From positions 1 through 19,947 of the forward strand of contig JAVBUR010000033.1 in the NCBI GenBank assembly GCA_031555145.1: a stretch of DNA of 19,947 nucleotides, written 5' to 3'. A program made the translations under genes and the position numbers. This document shows positions 7,097 through 14,459 of this stretch, piece after piece (within the stretch, counting starts at the first letter, position 1; each line of letters begins with the position of its first letter). Origin of the DNA: JAJDIA01 sp031555145 (GTDB lineage: Bacteria > Bacteroidota > Bacteroidia > Bacteroidales > Tannerellaceae). The notes under the pieces were generated by a model. The model was not told the DNA's origin and made no database searches. It was given only the letters and a program-made list of their open reading frames with translations.

Positions 7097-9814
7097 ATGA
7101 TGATGATTATACATATGTACAAAAGATTAGTGCTGCTTTTTATTTTCCTGGGTTTTACCTTCGGGATGTTTGCACAGGAAAGTGACACTACGCGAGTTGA
7201 AGCTCCGGCTGAAGTGCCGGAAATTTCTTATACGTTGTCGTCCCGCAAGTATAAGATTGCAGATATCCAGATATCTGGAGTAAACAAGGAACAATACCAG
7301 GATTTCACTCTGATCGGTTTTTCGGGACTGGCTGTGGGTGACGAAGTGTCTGTCCCGGGCGAGGAAATCACAACGGCCGTGAAACGCTTTTGGAAACATG
7401 GCTTGTTTTCGGATGTGAAGATATTGGCTACCAAGATTGAAGAGGATCAGGTCTGGCTGGAAATTCAATTGAAACAGCGTCCGCGTATTTCAGAAGTCCA
7501 CTACCACGGTATTAAGAAAGGTGAACGGCAAGACCTGGAAGCCAAGCTTGGCCTCCGAAAGGGATACCAGATCACCCCAAATGCCATGGACCGTACTAAG
7601 ACGCTGATCCAGCGCTTCTTCGACGGCAAAGGGTTTAAGAATGTGGATGTTAACATCGAGCAAAAAGACGACTTGGCCAATGAAGGACACGTAATGCTCG
7701 ATATCTATATCGACAAGAATCAGAAAACAAAGATCAATCATATTTATTTCGAAGGCAATGAAGCGTTGACAGACGGAGTGCTGAAGAAGGCCATGAAGAA
7801 GACGAACGAAAAGTTCAACCTCAAGAATGACTTCAAGACAAGCTGGCTGGAAATGTTCAGCACCAAGAAGTTCACCACCGAAGAATATGAGAATGATAAA
7901 AAGAACCTGATTGCCAAGTATAACGAATTTGGCTATCGCGATGCTGTGTTGGTTGCTGACAGTGTATCTAACTTCAATGAAAAGACGGTAGATATCTATC
8001 TCAAGTTGGATGAAGGTAACCAGTATTTCCTGAAAAGCATTGGCTTTGTAGGAAATACCAAGTATCCGACCGAATACCTGGAAGCGGTCTTGGGCATGAA
8101 AGCCGGCGAGGTGTATAACCAGAAGAAACTGGCCGAACGTCTTTCTACCGACGAGGATGCTGTTTCGAATGTCTATTATAATAATGGCTACCTGTTCTTC
8201 CATGCCGATCCGGTGGAAGTGGATATCGATAATGACTCTATTTCTCTTGAAATCCGTTTGATTGAAGGAGAGCAGGCAACGATCAACCGTGTAATCATCA
8301 ATGGTAACGACCGGTTGTATGAAGATATCGTCCGTCGTGAGTTGCGTACCAAGCCGGGTATGTTGTTCAGCCGTGATGACTTGATGCGTTCGATCCGTGA
8401 ATTGGCGCAGATGGGACACTTCGATCCGGAAAATATGCAGCCGAACCCGCTGCCCGACCCCGAGAACGGTACGGTAGATATCGAGTATAACCTTGTGTCT
8501 AAAGCCAACGACCAGGTGGAATTTTCAGCCGGTTGGGGACAGACCGGGGTAATTGGTAAGCTTAGTCTGCGTTTTACCAACTTCTCCATGAAGAACTTCC
8601 TGCATCCGAAGACCTATAAAGGAATTATCCCGCAGGGTGAAGGACAAACATTGACATTGAGCGGACAGACCAATGGACGGTATTACCAGGCATATAGTGT
8701 ATCGTATATTGACCCATGGTTTGGAGGCAAGCGACCGAATACATTGTCGGTGACGACCTACTTCTCCAAACAGACAGACGTGAGTAGCAGTTATCTGAAT
8801 AACAGCTATAATAATTATAATACTCCGTATGGTTACGGCTATGGCGGTTATGGCGGTTATGGTTATGGCGGCTATGGTTATGGCGGTAACAGTTATTACG
8901 GCAGTAACAATTATGAGTTGGCCTATAATCCCGACAAGTACATCACCATGTTTGGTGTGGCGGTCGGTTACGGTAAGCGTCTGAATTGGCCGGATGACTA
9001 CTTCCAGTTTATGGCAACGCTGAATTACCAACTCTATACGATGAAAGACTGGGATTACTTCCTGGTACAGAATGGTACCTCGCACAATATCAACCTCGAG
9101 TTGATGCTCCAACGCAGGTCTATTGACAACCCGCTCTATACGCGTAGTGGTTCGGATTTTATGGTATCTGTGGCAGCTACACCTCCCTATTCATTATGGG
9201 ATGGTAAAGATTATGCCAATATGAGCGACCAGGATCCCAATAAGTTCAAGATGATCGAGTATTTTAAATGGAAATTCAAAGCCAAGATATTCTCTCCGTT
9301 AGCTCCGCAAGGCGTCAAACGTACACCGGTATTAATGACACGTGTGGAATACGGTTTCCTGGGCTTGTACGACCGGAATAAGAAGACTCCTTTCGAAACC
9401 TTCTACATGGGGGGGGATGGTATGAGTGGATACTCCAGTACGTATGCTACCGAAACAATCGGTCTGCGTGGGTATGAGAATGGTAGCATTGCCGGTAACG
9501 GTGGGTACTCATCGTATGGATATGCTTATTCACGTTTGAGTATGGAATTACGTTATCCGTTTATTCTGGAACCCTCTTCAACGATCTATGGACTTGTCTT
9601 TGCGGAAGCAGGTAATGCCTGGCGTACGATCAGCTCTTTCAATCCGTTCGACCTGAAGCGTTCGGCCGGTGTGGGTGTGCGTATCTTCTTGCCGATGATC
9701 GGCTTGATGGGTATCGACTGGGCCTATGGTTTCGATGCTCCGAACTATGGAAGCGGCAGTACGAAGAAGCGGAATGGTAGCGAGTTTCACTTTATTATCG
9801 GTCAGGAGTTCTAA
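7097..9814 (+). CDS. bamA: Outer-membrane protein assembly factor BamA
   Basis: Encodes 905 residues; an ATG at 7115 (MYKRLVLL) is an equally good start, since the signal peptide begins there. The central BAM component inserts beta-barrel proteins into the outer membrane. After the signal peptide, five POTRA-like repeats can be followed: starts near KIADIQISG, ISEVHYHG, INHIYFEGNEALTDG, LKSIGFVGNTKYP and INRVIINGNDRLYEDI. The barrel begins near residue 474 (VEFSAGWGQTG). GLRGYENG around residue 791 is the conserved (V/I/L)RGF/Y motif of the loop that folds back into the barrel. The C-terminus ends with FHFIIGQEF, a terminal phenylalanine as expected. A Gly/Tyr repeat occurs at residues 579-597, and a run of eight G bases at 9409-9416. 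Confidence 0.97.
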   Translation: MMMIIHMYKRLVLLFIFLGFTFGMFAQESDTTRVEAPAEVPEISYTLSSRKYKIADIQISGVNKEQYQDFTLIGFSGLAVGDEVSVPGEEITTAVKRFWKHGLFSDVKILATKIEEDQVWLEIQLKQRPRISEVHYHGIKKGERQDLEAKLGLRKGYQITPNAMDRTKTLIQRFFDGKGFKNVDVNIEQKDDLANEGHVMLDIYIDKNQKTKINHIYFEGNEALTDGVLKKAMKKTNEKFNLKNDFKTSWLEMFSTKKFTTEEYENDKKNLIAKYNEFGYRDAVLVADSVSNFNEKTVDIYLKLDEGNQYFLKSIGFVGNTKYPTEYLEAVLGMKAGEVYNQKKLAERLSTDEDAVSNVYYNNGYLFFHADPVEVDIDNDSISLEIRLIEGEQATINRVIINGNDRLYEDIVRRELRTKPGMLFSRDDLMRSIRELAQMGHFDPENMQPNPLPDPENGTVDIEYNLVSKANDQVEFSAGWGQTGVIGKLSLRFTNFSMKNFLHPKTYKGIIPQGEGQTLTLSGQTNGRYYQAYSVSYIDPWFGGKRPNTLSVTTYFSKQTDVSSSYLNNSYNNYNTPYGYGYGGYGGYGYGGYGYGGNSYYGSNNYELAYNPDKYITMFGVAVGYGKRLNWPDDYFQFMATLNYQLYTMKDWDYFLVQNGTSHNINLELMLQRRSIDNPLYTRSGSDFMVSVAATPPYSLWDGKDYANMSDQDPNKFKMIEYFKWKFKAKIFSPLAPQGVKRTPVLMTRVEYGFLGLYDRNKKTPFETFYMGGDGMSGYSSTYATETIGLRGYENGSIAGNGGYSSYGYAYSRLSMELRYPFILEPSSTIYGLVFAEAGNAWRTISSFNPFDLKRSAGVGVRIFLPMIGLMGIDWAYGFDAPNYGSGSTKKRNGSEFHFIIGQEF
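8831..8887 (+). repeat. Gly-Tyr codon repeat inside bamA
   Basis: Nineteen codons alternate glycine and tyrosine (GYGYGG and GYGG units) built from imperfect copies of ggttatggc / tatggcggt. The repeat falls in the barrel part of BamA and is flanked by Asn/Tyr/Ser-rich sequence, which suggests a long surface loop. Confidence 0.9.
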
Positions 9815-9832
9815 ATTAACGCAAATTAGTGA

Positions 9833-9860
9833 TTTGGATCTAAACCCTGCCGTATATTTG
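9833..9860 (+). promoter_or_regulatory. Predicted promoter of the first ompH gene
   Basis: The -7 box TATATTTG lies at 9853-9860 and TTTG at 9833-9836, with 16 nt between them (slightly short). This would give a leader of about 30 nt before the ATG at 9896. It allows the chaperone genes to be expressed independently of bamA. Confidence 0.65.
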
Positions 9861-9895
9861 CAGTCATAAAAAGGAATCATTTAACACGAACAGTT

Positions 9896-10411
9896 ATGAA
9901 AAAGACTATGATCGCCGGTGCGCTGATGTTGCTTTGCTCGTTTACAGGGATGGCACAGAAATTTGCGCTGATTGATATGGAATATATCTTTAGTAATATT
10001 CCATCGTATGAGATGACAAATGAACAACTCGGCCAGTTGTCGAAGAAGTGGCAGAATGAAGTGGAAGCCATCCAACAGGAAGCGCAGAATATGTATAAAA
10101 GCTATCAGAGCGACCTGGTATTCCTCTCTGCAGAAATGAAGACAAAACGGGAAGAAGCCATTGTCAAAAAAGAACAAGAAGCCCAGGATCTGAAGCGTCA
10201 ATACTTCGGCCCGGAAGGCGAACTCTACAAACGGCGTGAAAGCCTGATGAAACCTTTGCAGGACGAGGTCTATACGGCTGTCAAGCAAATCTCGGAAGAC
10301 AAAGGCTACCAGCTGATCCTCGACCGGGCTTCGGATATGAGTATTATCTTTGCTTCGCCTAAGATAGATATCAGTAATGAGGTTTTATTGAAATTAGGAT
10401 ATTCAAAATAA
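9896..10411 (+). CDS. OmpH/Skp family periplasmic chaperone (first copy)
   Basis: Encodes 171 residues. A signal peptide (MKKTMIAGALMLLCSFTGMAQ) is followed by FALIDMEYIFSNIPSYE, the short beta-strand/helix start typical of Skp. A long charged helical hairpin runs from about 40 to 130 (QNEVEAIQQEAQNMYKSY..., MKTKREEAIVKKEQEAQDLKRQ) and forms the tentacle-like coiled coils. DKGYQLILDRA is the conserved beta segment closing the body. Skp trimers hold unfolded outer-membrane proteins in the periplasm before delivery to BamA, which is encoded just upstream. A second, divergent copy lies directly downstream. Confidence 0.92.
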   Translation: MKKTMIAGALMLLCSFTGMAQKFALIDMEYIFSNIPSYEMTNEQLGQLSKKWQNEVEAIQQEAQNMYKSYQSDLVFLSAEMKTKREEAIVKKEQEAQDLKRQYFGPEGELYKRRESLMKPLQDEVYTAVKQISEDKGYQLILDRASDMSIIFASPKIDISNEVLLKLGYSK

Positions 10412-10416
10412 ATACG

Positions 10417-10424
10417 TACATTTG
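10417..10424 (+). promoter_or_regulatory. -7 promoter box before the second ompH gene
   Basis: TACATTTG matches TAnnTTTG and lies right after the stop codon of the first ompH gene, about 57 nt before the next ATG. No strong -33 element is visible. It suggests the second copy has its own transcription start. Confidence 0.55.
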
Positions 10425-10481
10425 TGCGCGTTGAGACAGAAACAAATGCGTAAAATTTAATAACAAGTAATTATAAAAAAG

Positions 10482-10976
10482 ATGAAGAAACTTATTGCCT
10501 TGGTTGTTGTTCTGCTCCTTCCTTTAGGAGCTTTTGCTCAGGATAAAGTGGCATATGTGTACACACAGGAAGTTATGGTGCTTATGCCTGAATTTAAAGC
10601 GATGCAGACGAAGATGAATGAACTGGGAGAACAGTACAGAAAAGAAGGACAGACAATGGATGATGAATTCAAACGGAAATATTCTGATTTTGTGGCCCAG
10701 CAGGATTCACTGTCTGAAAATATCCGTCTTCGCAGAACAGAAGAATTGCAGAGCCTTCAGGAACGTCTGCAGAACCTCATGCAGTTTGCTCAGGAAGATA
10801 TGGAGAAAAAACAGCAGGAGTTGGTAGCTCCTATTCAGGAAAAACTGCGGAATGCAATAAAAACTGTCGGTGCTGAGAAAGGATATCTGTATATCGTTGA
10901 ACCGGGTGCTTTGTTGTATTTCAGCAATAAAGTGGAAGACGCTACGCCGTTCGTGAAAACGAAACTGGGTCTGTAA
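10482..10976 (+). CDS. OmpH/Skp family periplasmic chaperone (second copy)
   Basis: Encodes 164 residues. A signal peptide (MKKLIALVVVLLLPLGAFAQ) precedes DKVAYVYTQEVMVLMPEFKAMQ, then a long charged helical region with heptad-like spacing (EELQSLQERLQNLMQFAQEDMEKKQQEL). The closing segment GAEKGYLYIVEPGALLYFS matches the Skp body. It is the same family as the preceding gene but clearly divergent in sequence, so the two may form separate or mixed trimers. Tandem ompH genes after bamA are the standard arrangement in Bacteroidetes. Confidence 0.92.
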   Translation: MKKLIALVVVLLLPLGAFAQDKVAYVYTQEVMVLMPEFKAMQTKMNELGEQYRKEGQTMDDEFKRKYSDFVAQQDSLSENIRLRRTEELQSLQERLQNLMQFAQEDMEKKQQELVAPIQEKLRNAIKTVGAEKGYLYIVEPGALLYFSNKVEDATPFVKTKLGL

Positions 10977-11000
10977 TTGATTCTATCATTCATACATAAC

Positions 11001-11035
11001 ACAAGGATGTCTTTCCGCAGAAAGGCATCCTTTGT
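11001..11035 (+). promoter_or_regulatory. Hairpin in the murI leader
   Basis: ACAAGGATGTCTTTC (11001-11015) pairs with GAAAGGCATCCTTTGT (11020-11035) around a cgca loop, with one wobble and one bulged T. No T-run follows, so it is not a classical terminator. Its 3' arm contains TCCTTT (11028-11033), which could instead pair with AAAGGA (11044-11049) in the ribosome binding site of murI. Confidence 0.6.
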
Positions 11036-11043
11036 CATATAAG

Positions 11044-11051
11044 AAAGGAGG
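11044..11051 (+). promoter_or_regulatory. Unusually strong Shine-Dalgarno site of murI
   Basis: AAAGGAGG lies 6 nt upstream of the ATG at 11058. It is a near-perfect anti-16S match in a window where most starts lack any clear Shine-Dalgarno, and it fixes the murI start. Confidence 0.85.
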
Positions 11052-11057
11052 TATCCT

Positions 11058-11891
11058 ATGTTTTCACAAACACCCGGCCCTATTGGTCTATTTGATTCCG
11101 GATATGGAGGATTGACCATATTCAATGATATTCGTAAGCGAATGCCCGCTTATGATTATGTGTATCTGGGGGACAATGCCCGTACCCCATATGGATCGCG
11201 TTCGTTTGAGGTCGTTTACCGCTTTACGCGGCAAGCTGTTGTCCGATTGTTCGAAGAAGGCTGTCAACTGGTGATACTGGCTTGCAATACAGCTTCGGCC
11301 AAAGCGCTCCGGACCATACAGCAACAAGACCTTCCCGGATGGGACCCGGTGCGGCGTGTGTTGGGTGTCATCCGCCCGACAGTGGAAGAGGTGGATGCCA
11401 TCAGCCGTAGTAAGCATGTAGGCATATTGGGTACTGCGGGTACTATCTCATCCCTTTCTTATACGCTTGAAATCGAAAAGATGTTTCCGCAGGTAACCGT
11501 GACCGGTGAAGCCTGCCCCAGGTGGGTGCCGCTGGTGGAAAATAATGAATCTGGTTCGCCTGGCGCCGACTATTTTGTCCAGAAGCATATTGATCATATC
11601 TTATCTGTCGACCCGGCTATCGATACGCTCTTGCTGGGCTGTACGCATTATCCGTTGCTGTTGGATAAGATCAGGAAGTATGTTCCAGCAGGCGTGCAGG
11701 TGATCGCACAGGGAACATATGTCGCTGCCAGTCTGGAAAATTACCTGGTGCGCCATCCGGATATGGATGCCCGTCTGACTAAGCAAGGGCATGCCCGCTT
11801 CCTTACCACCGAATCGGCCAATAAGTTTTCGGAAGCAGCTACGATCTTCCTGCAAGATTCAGTAGACGTACAACAAATACGGATAGACTGA
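11058..11891 (+). CDS. murI: Glutamate racemase
   Basis: Encodes 277 residues. It interconverts L- and D-glutamate in the cytosol to supply D-Glu for the peptidoglycan stem peptide. Both halves of the cofactor-independent active site are visible: GLFDSGYGGLT with Asp13-Ser14, ACNTASA with the first catalytic cysteine at 76, and GCTHYPLL with the second cysteine at 195 and histidine at 197. GDNARTPYGSR is also typical. The start is set by the AAAGGAGG site. The stop codon overlaps the ATG of the next gene (TGATG), so murI and the dipeptidase gene are translationally coupled, which joins D-amino-acid supply and peptidoglycan turnover. Confidence 0.97.
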   Translation: MFSQTPGPIGLFDSGYGGLTIFNDIRKRMPAYDYVYLGDNARTPYGSRSFEVVYRFTRQAVVRLFEEGCQLVILACNTASAKALRTIQQQDLPGWDPVRRVLGVIRPTVEEVDAISRSKHVGILGTAGTISSLSYTLEIEKMFPQVTVTGEACPRWVPLVENNESGSPGADYFVQKHIDHILSVDPAIDTLLLGCTHYPLLLDKIRKYVPAGVQVIAQGTYVAASLENYLVRHPDMDARLTKQGHARFLTTESANKFSEAATIFLQDSVDVQQIRID

Positions 11892-12562
11892 TGAAGCGTA
11901 TTGCCGGATTAACCGTAGTGCTTTTTTTCCTGGGCTGTCTTATGGGGGTGAATGCCCAGGTCAACGATGCGTCGTTGGCTGTTAAAGGACTGGTTGATGT
12001 GGGCCGGAAGGATACTACGTTGCGTGTGGAAATGATGTATGCCGTGGTCGACAATTTCATGGGAGAAGTGTTGTATCAAGGCATCACGAAGGCCTGGTTG
12101 CGCCCGGAGGCCGCTGATATGCTTCTCAAGGCGCAAAAAGCCTTGCGGACGGAATACCCCGGTCGCCGACTGATTGTGTATGATGCCGCCCGCCCGATGG
12201 TTATACAACGCCGGATGTGGGCTCTTGCCGTGAAAACCGGAAAAACCAACTATGTCAGTAATCCCAACAAAGGAGGCGGGTTGCACAATTACGCCATGGC
12301 GGTAGATGTTTCCATTCTCGACGAATCCGGCAAGCCGTTGGATATGGGTACCCCGGTCGACTTTTTTGGGAAAAAAGCCCATACCGACCAGGAAGATACC
12401 CTGTTGTCATCAGGTCTGATCACTCGCGAAGCCTACGACAACCGGCAACTCCTCCGCCGTATTATGCGCAAAGCCGGTTACACCACCATCCGCTACGAAT
12501 GGTGGCACTTCAACGCATGCTCGCGAGAAACAGCTGTTGCCCGTTATCCGCTAATCGATTAG
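11891..12562 (+). CDS. M15-family D-Ala-D-Ala dipeptidase (VanX/DdpX-like)
   Basis: Encodes 223 residues. An N-terminal hydrophobic signal (cleavage likely after VNA; FLGC at 13-16 could be a weak lipobox) places it in the periplasm. Zinc and active-site residues follow the VanX pattern: DAARP with Arg101, GLHNYAMAVDV with zinc ligands His132 and Asp139, and EWWHF with Glu203 and zinc ligand His206. The usual SxHxxGxAxD motif is altered (Ser to Gly, Gly to Ala). Family members cleave D-Ala-D-Ala, either for peptidoglycan recycling or, in VanX, for glycopeptide resistance. With no van genes nearby, a turnover role is more likely. It overlaps murI by one base. Confidence 0.9.
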   Translation: MKRIAGLTVVLFFLGCLMGVNAQVNDASLAVKGLVDVGRKDTTLRVEMMYAVVDNFMGEVLYQGITKAWLRPEAADMLLKAQKALRTEYPGRRLIVYDAARPMVIQRRMWALAVKTGKTNYVSNPNKGGGLHNYAMAVDVSILDESGKPLDMGTPVDFFGKKAHTDQEDTLLSSGLITREAYDNRQLLRRIMRKAGYTTIRYEWWHFNACSRETAVARYPLID

Positions 12563-12570
12563 TCTTTCTT

Positions 12571-12939
12571 TTATTGGATACTTTTGCCGAAGGGGGTGAG
12601 GGCGAGGGTCGCCATTTTAAAATGTTGGCGGCCGAAGGGAATACCGATGATGGTGATGCAGAGGATCAGTCCGAAGACCAAATGGGTGACACAAATCCAG
12701 AACCCGCCGAGGAGAAGCCAGAGCACATTCATGATCAGGGAGAGGCAGCCGCCTGAGTTGCCTTGATCTGTTACCTTGCTGCCGAAGGGCCACAGGGCGA
12801 GCATGGCTAACTTGAGCGTTTGCAGCCCGAACGGTATGCCGACGATCGTTATCATCATCAGCAGGCTGGCGATCAGATACTCAATACTGGTGATAATACC
12901 ACCTAAAAGAAGCCAAAGAATGTTACCCAGGAATTTCAT
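12571..12939 (-). CDS. YccF domain inner-membrane protein
   Basis: Encodes 122 residues and consists of two similar halves. Each has NxLWLLLGG, a hydrophobic stretch, then GIPFGxQxxKxAxLALxPFG (at about 6-53 and 70-118). This is the repeated YccF domain; the protein is an integral inner-membrane protein of unknown function. It lies 39 bp downstream of the M23 endopeptidase gene on the same strand and is probably cotranscribed with it. It converges on the dipeptidase gene with only 8 bp between the two stop codons. Confidence 0.92.
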   Translation of the reverse strand: MKFLGNILWLLLGGIITSIEYLIASLLMMITIVGIPFGLQTLKLAMLALWPFGSKVTDQGNSGGCLSLIMNVLWLLLGGFWICVTHLVFGLILCITIIGIPFGRQHFKMATLALTPFGKSIQ

Positions 12940-12978
12940 ATGTAATCAGATTGAGAAGTGACTATACTCAATAGACGG

Positions 12979-14307
12979 TTATTGATCGCTTAATGTTACA
13001 ACTTTTCCGTCTTCACCGGCAATTATTCCTTCCATCGGCAGTGCTTGTTGCGGCAAAGCCAACCGGCAACTGTCGAGCTCGGCCAGTATATCCTTACGTA
13101 CAATGGCAAAACTATCGGTATATTCCGGGCGGAGAGGGGCGGAGGGGGGGGCTTCCATATGCTGGGGATTGATGGGCTGTCCGTTTTTATAGACACGGAA
13201 GTCGAGGTGGGGACCGGTAGATAATCCGGTGGAACCGACATATCCGATCACTTCTCCCTGCTGGACGCTACTGCCTTTTTGGATGCCCTTCGCAAAACCT
13301 TTCAGGTGCATGTAGGTGGTGCTATAAACCGAGTTGTGGCGGATCTTCAGGTAATTACCGCCACCACCTCCCTGGTAGGCTTTCTCTATCACCGTTCCGG
13401 CGCCGATACTTCTCACCGGAGTGCCGGAAGGAGCGGCATAATCGACGCCATGATGGGCACGATAGCGTTTCAATACCGGATGGAAACGGGAATTGGTGAA
13501 ACGGGAGGTAATCCGGATGAAATCAAGGGGGGCTTTCAGGAAGGCTTTGCGGAGGCTTTTCCCTTCTTCGTCGAAATATTCGAATACACTGTCCTGCGTG
13601 AAGGGTACGGCTTCATAGTCTTTCCCTTTGTGGGTAAAGATGGCGCCACGGATGGAGTTAATTCCTAACGCGGTGGTGTCGTCAATGTAGGCTACGTCAT
13701 AAAGCACACGGAAAGAATCGCCATCCTTGATGTCGAAAAAGTCTATTTGCCAGGCATATACATCAGCTACGCGTATGGCAAGCAATGGGTCGACGCCGCT
13801 GGCTCGGAGTACATTCCAAAGGGAGGAATTGAGCGCGCCTTCGACATATTTCCGTTCCAGCGTGATCGGTTTGTTGAATTCATAGGAGCGGATCGTGTCG
13901 CCGGTGAGGTCGATCATGGCGTAGTTAGTTCGCGATTTGGCAAAAGCGATGTGACGGACCACCTGGCTACTGTCGGCCGTGGTAAAAAGGCAGTATTGCA
14001 TACCGGCGCGAAGCTTGGTAGGATCCAGTACATTGGCAGAAGCACGGGAGATACTGTCGCCCATACGGGGAGAGAAACCGATCCGGTCGAATATGGCGGC
14101 AGGATTGTCTCCTGCCTTGATGGGAAATTCGGTTACGTCGAGCGAATCAGTACAAATGCCGTATTGATAGACATGCTGCAAGCTGTCCACCCACTGACTG
14201 TCCACCTCTTCTTCCTTCTCGTTATCCGACGAAGAAGTCAGTTTGCAGGATATGATACTTAGACTAAGTAAAAAAAACAATATGAGTATAATGCGTTTAT
14301 CCTTCAT
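12979..14307 (-). CDS. M23 family metalloendopeptidase lipoprotein
   Basis: Encodes 442 residues. A lipoprotein signal ends in lipobox IISC (cysteine at 21). The N-terminal half (about 40-250) resembles the regulatory/OapA-LysM-like part of MepM-type enzymes. The catalytic domain spans about 265-375: SRFTNSRFHPVLKRYRAHHG, HHGVD with zinc ligands His285 and Asp289, a glycine-rich turn, TTYMHLKGF, and GSTGLSTGPHLDFR. The usual HxH pair is His367-Leu-Asp369 here, so the third ligand is an aspartate, as I believe is common in Bacteroidetes members. It is predicted to cut peptidoglycan cross-links in the periplasm. A proline-rich linker coded by a run of eight C (8 G on the plus strand, 13144-13151) follows the domain. 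Confidence 0.92.
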   Translation of the reverse strand: MKDKRIILILFFLLSLSIISCKLTSSSDNEKEEEVDSQWVDSLQHVYQYGICTDSLDVTEFPIKAGDNPAAIFDRIGFSPRMGDSISRASANVLDPTKLRAGMQYCLFTTADSSQVVRHIAFAKSRTNYAMIDLTGDTIRSYEFNKPITLERKYVEGALNSSLWNVLRASGVDPLLAIRVADVYAWQIDFFDIKDGDSFRVLYDVAYIDDTTALGINSIRGAIFTHKGKDYEAVPFTQDSVFEYFDEEGKSLRKAFLKAPLDFIRITSRFTNSRFHPVLKRYRAHHGVDYAAPSGTPVRSIGAGTVIEKAYQGGGGGNYLKIRHNSVYSTTYMHLKGFAKGIQKGSSVQQGEVIGYVGSTGLSTGPHLDFRVYKNGQPINPQHMEAPPSAPLRPEYTDSFAIVRKDILAELDSCRLALPQQALPMEGIIAGEDGKVVTLSDQ

Positions 14308-14344
14308 GGTAGGTTCTATCCGTTTTACTGCTTAATGAGGTGAA

Positions 14345-14375
14345 CAAAGGTATCTTGTTTCCTTTAGATAGACAA
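14345..14375 (-). promoter_or_regulatory. Promoter of the M23 endopeptidase gene
   Basis: Read on the minus strand, TTG (14375-14373) is followed after 20 nt by TACCTTTG (14352-14345), a good fit to the Bacteroidetes -33/-7 pattern. The start of transcription would lie about 30 nt upstream of the ATG at 14307. Confidence 0.7.
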
Positions 14376-14398
14376 TGGATTTGACTGTTTTTTCCTCT

Positions 14399-14423
14399 AA
14401 ACTTTTCTCCATAGGAAAAGTTT
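14399..14423. promoter_or_regulatory. Operator-like inverted repeat in the divergent promoter region
   Basis: AAACTTTTC (14399-14407) and GAAAAGTTT (14415-14423) form a perfect 9-bp inverted repeat around a 7-nt spacer. It covers the space just upstream of the -7 box of the plus-strand operon, where a repressor or activator would bind. Confidence 0.5.
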
Positions 14424-14426
14424 GTG

Positions 14427-14434
14427 TAAGTTTG
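14427..14434 (+). promoter_or_regulatory. -7 box of the lipid-assembly operon
   Basis: TAAGTTTG matches TAnnTTTG, 25 nt before the ATG at 14460. TTTT at 14403-14406 is a possible -33 element at 20-nt spacing and lies inside the left arm of the inverted repeat. Confidence 0.65.
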
Positions 14435-14459
14435 CATCTTATAAATAATATGTAGGGTT

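Noticed and set aside
7490..8419. Long minus-strand open frame (309 codons) opposite bamA
   Set aside because: It is a mirror of the bamA coding frame, has no signal, domain or promoter, and BamA's own features are unambiguous.
9951..9966. Sigma-54 (-24/-12) promoter: TGGCAC followed by TTTGC
   Set aside because: The GG-to-GC spacing is 11 rather than 10 and the site lies inside the signal-peptide coding region of ompH.
12499..12961. Plus-strand open frames across the YccF gene
   Set aside because: The minus-strand frame has two clear YccF repeats; the plus-strand frames lack any recognisable feature.
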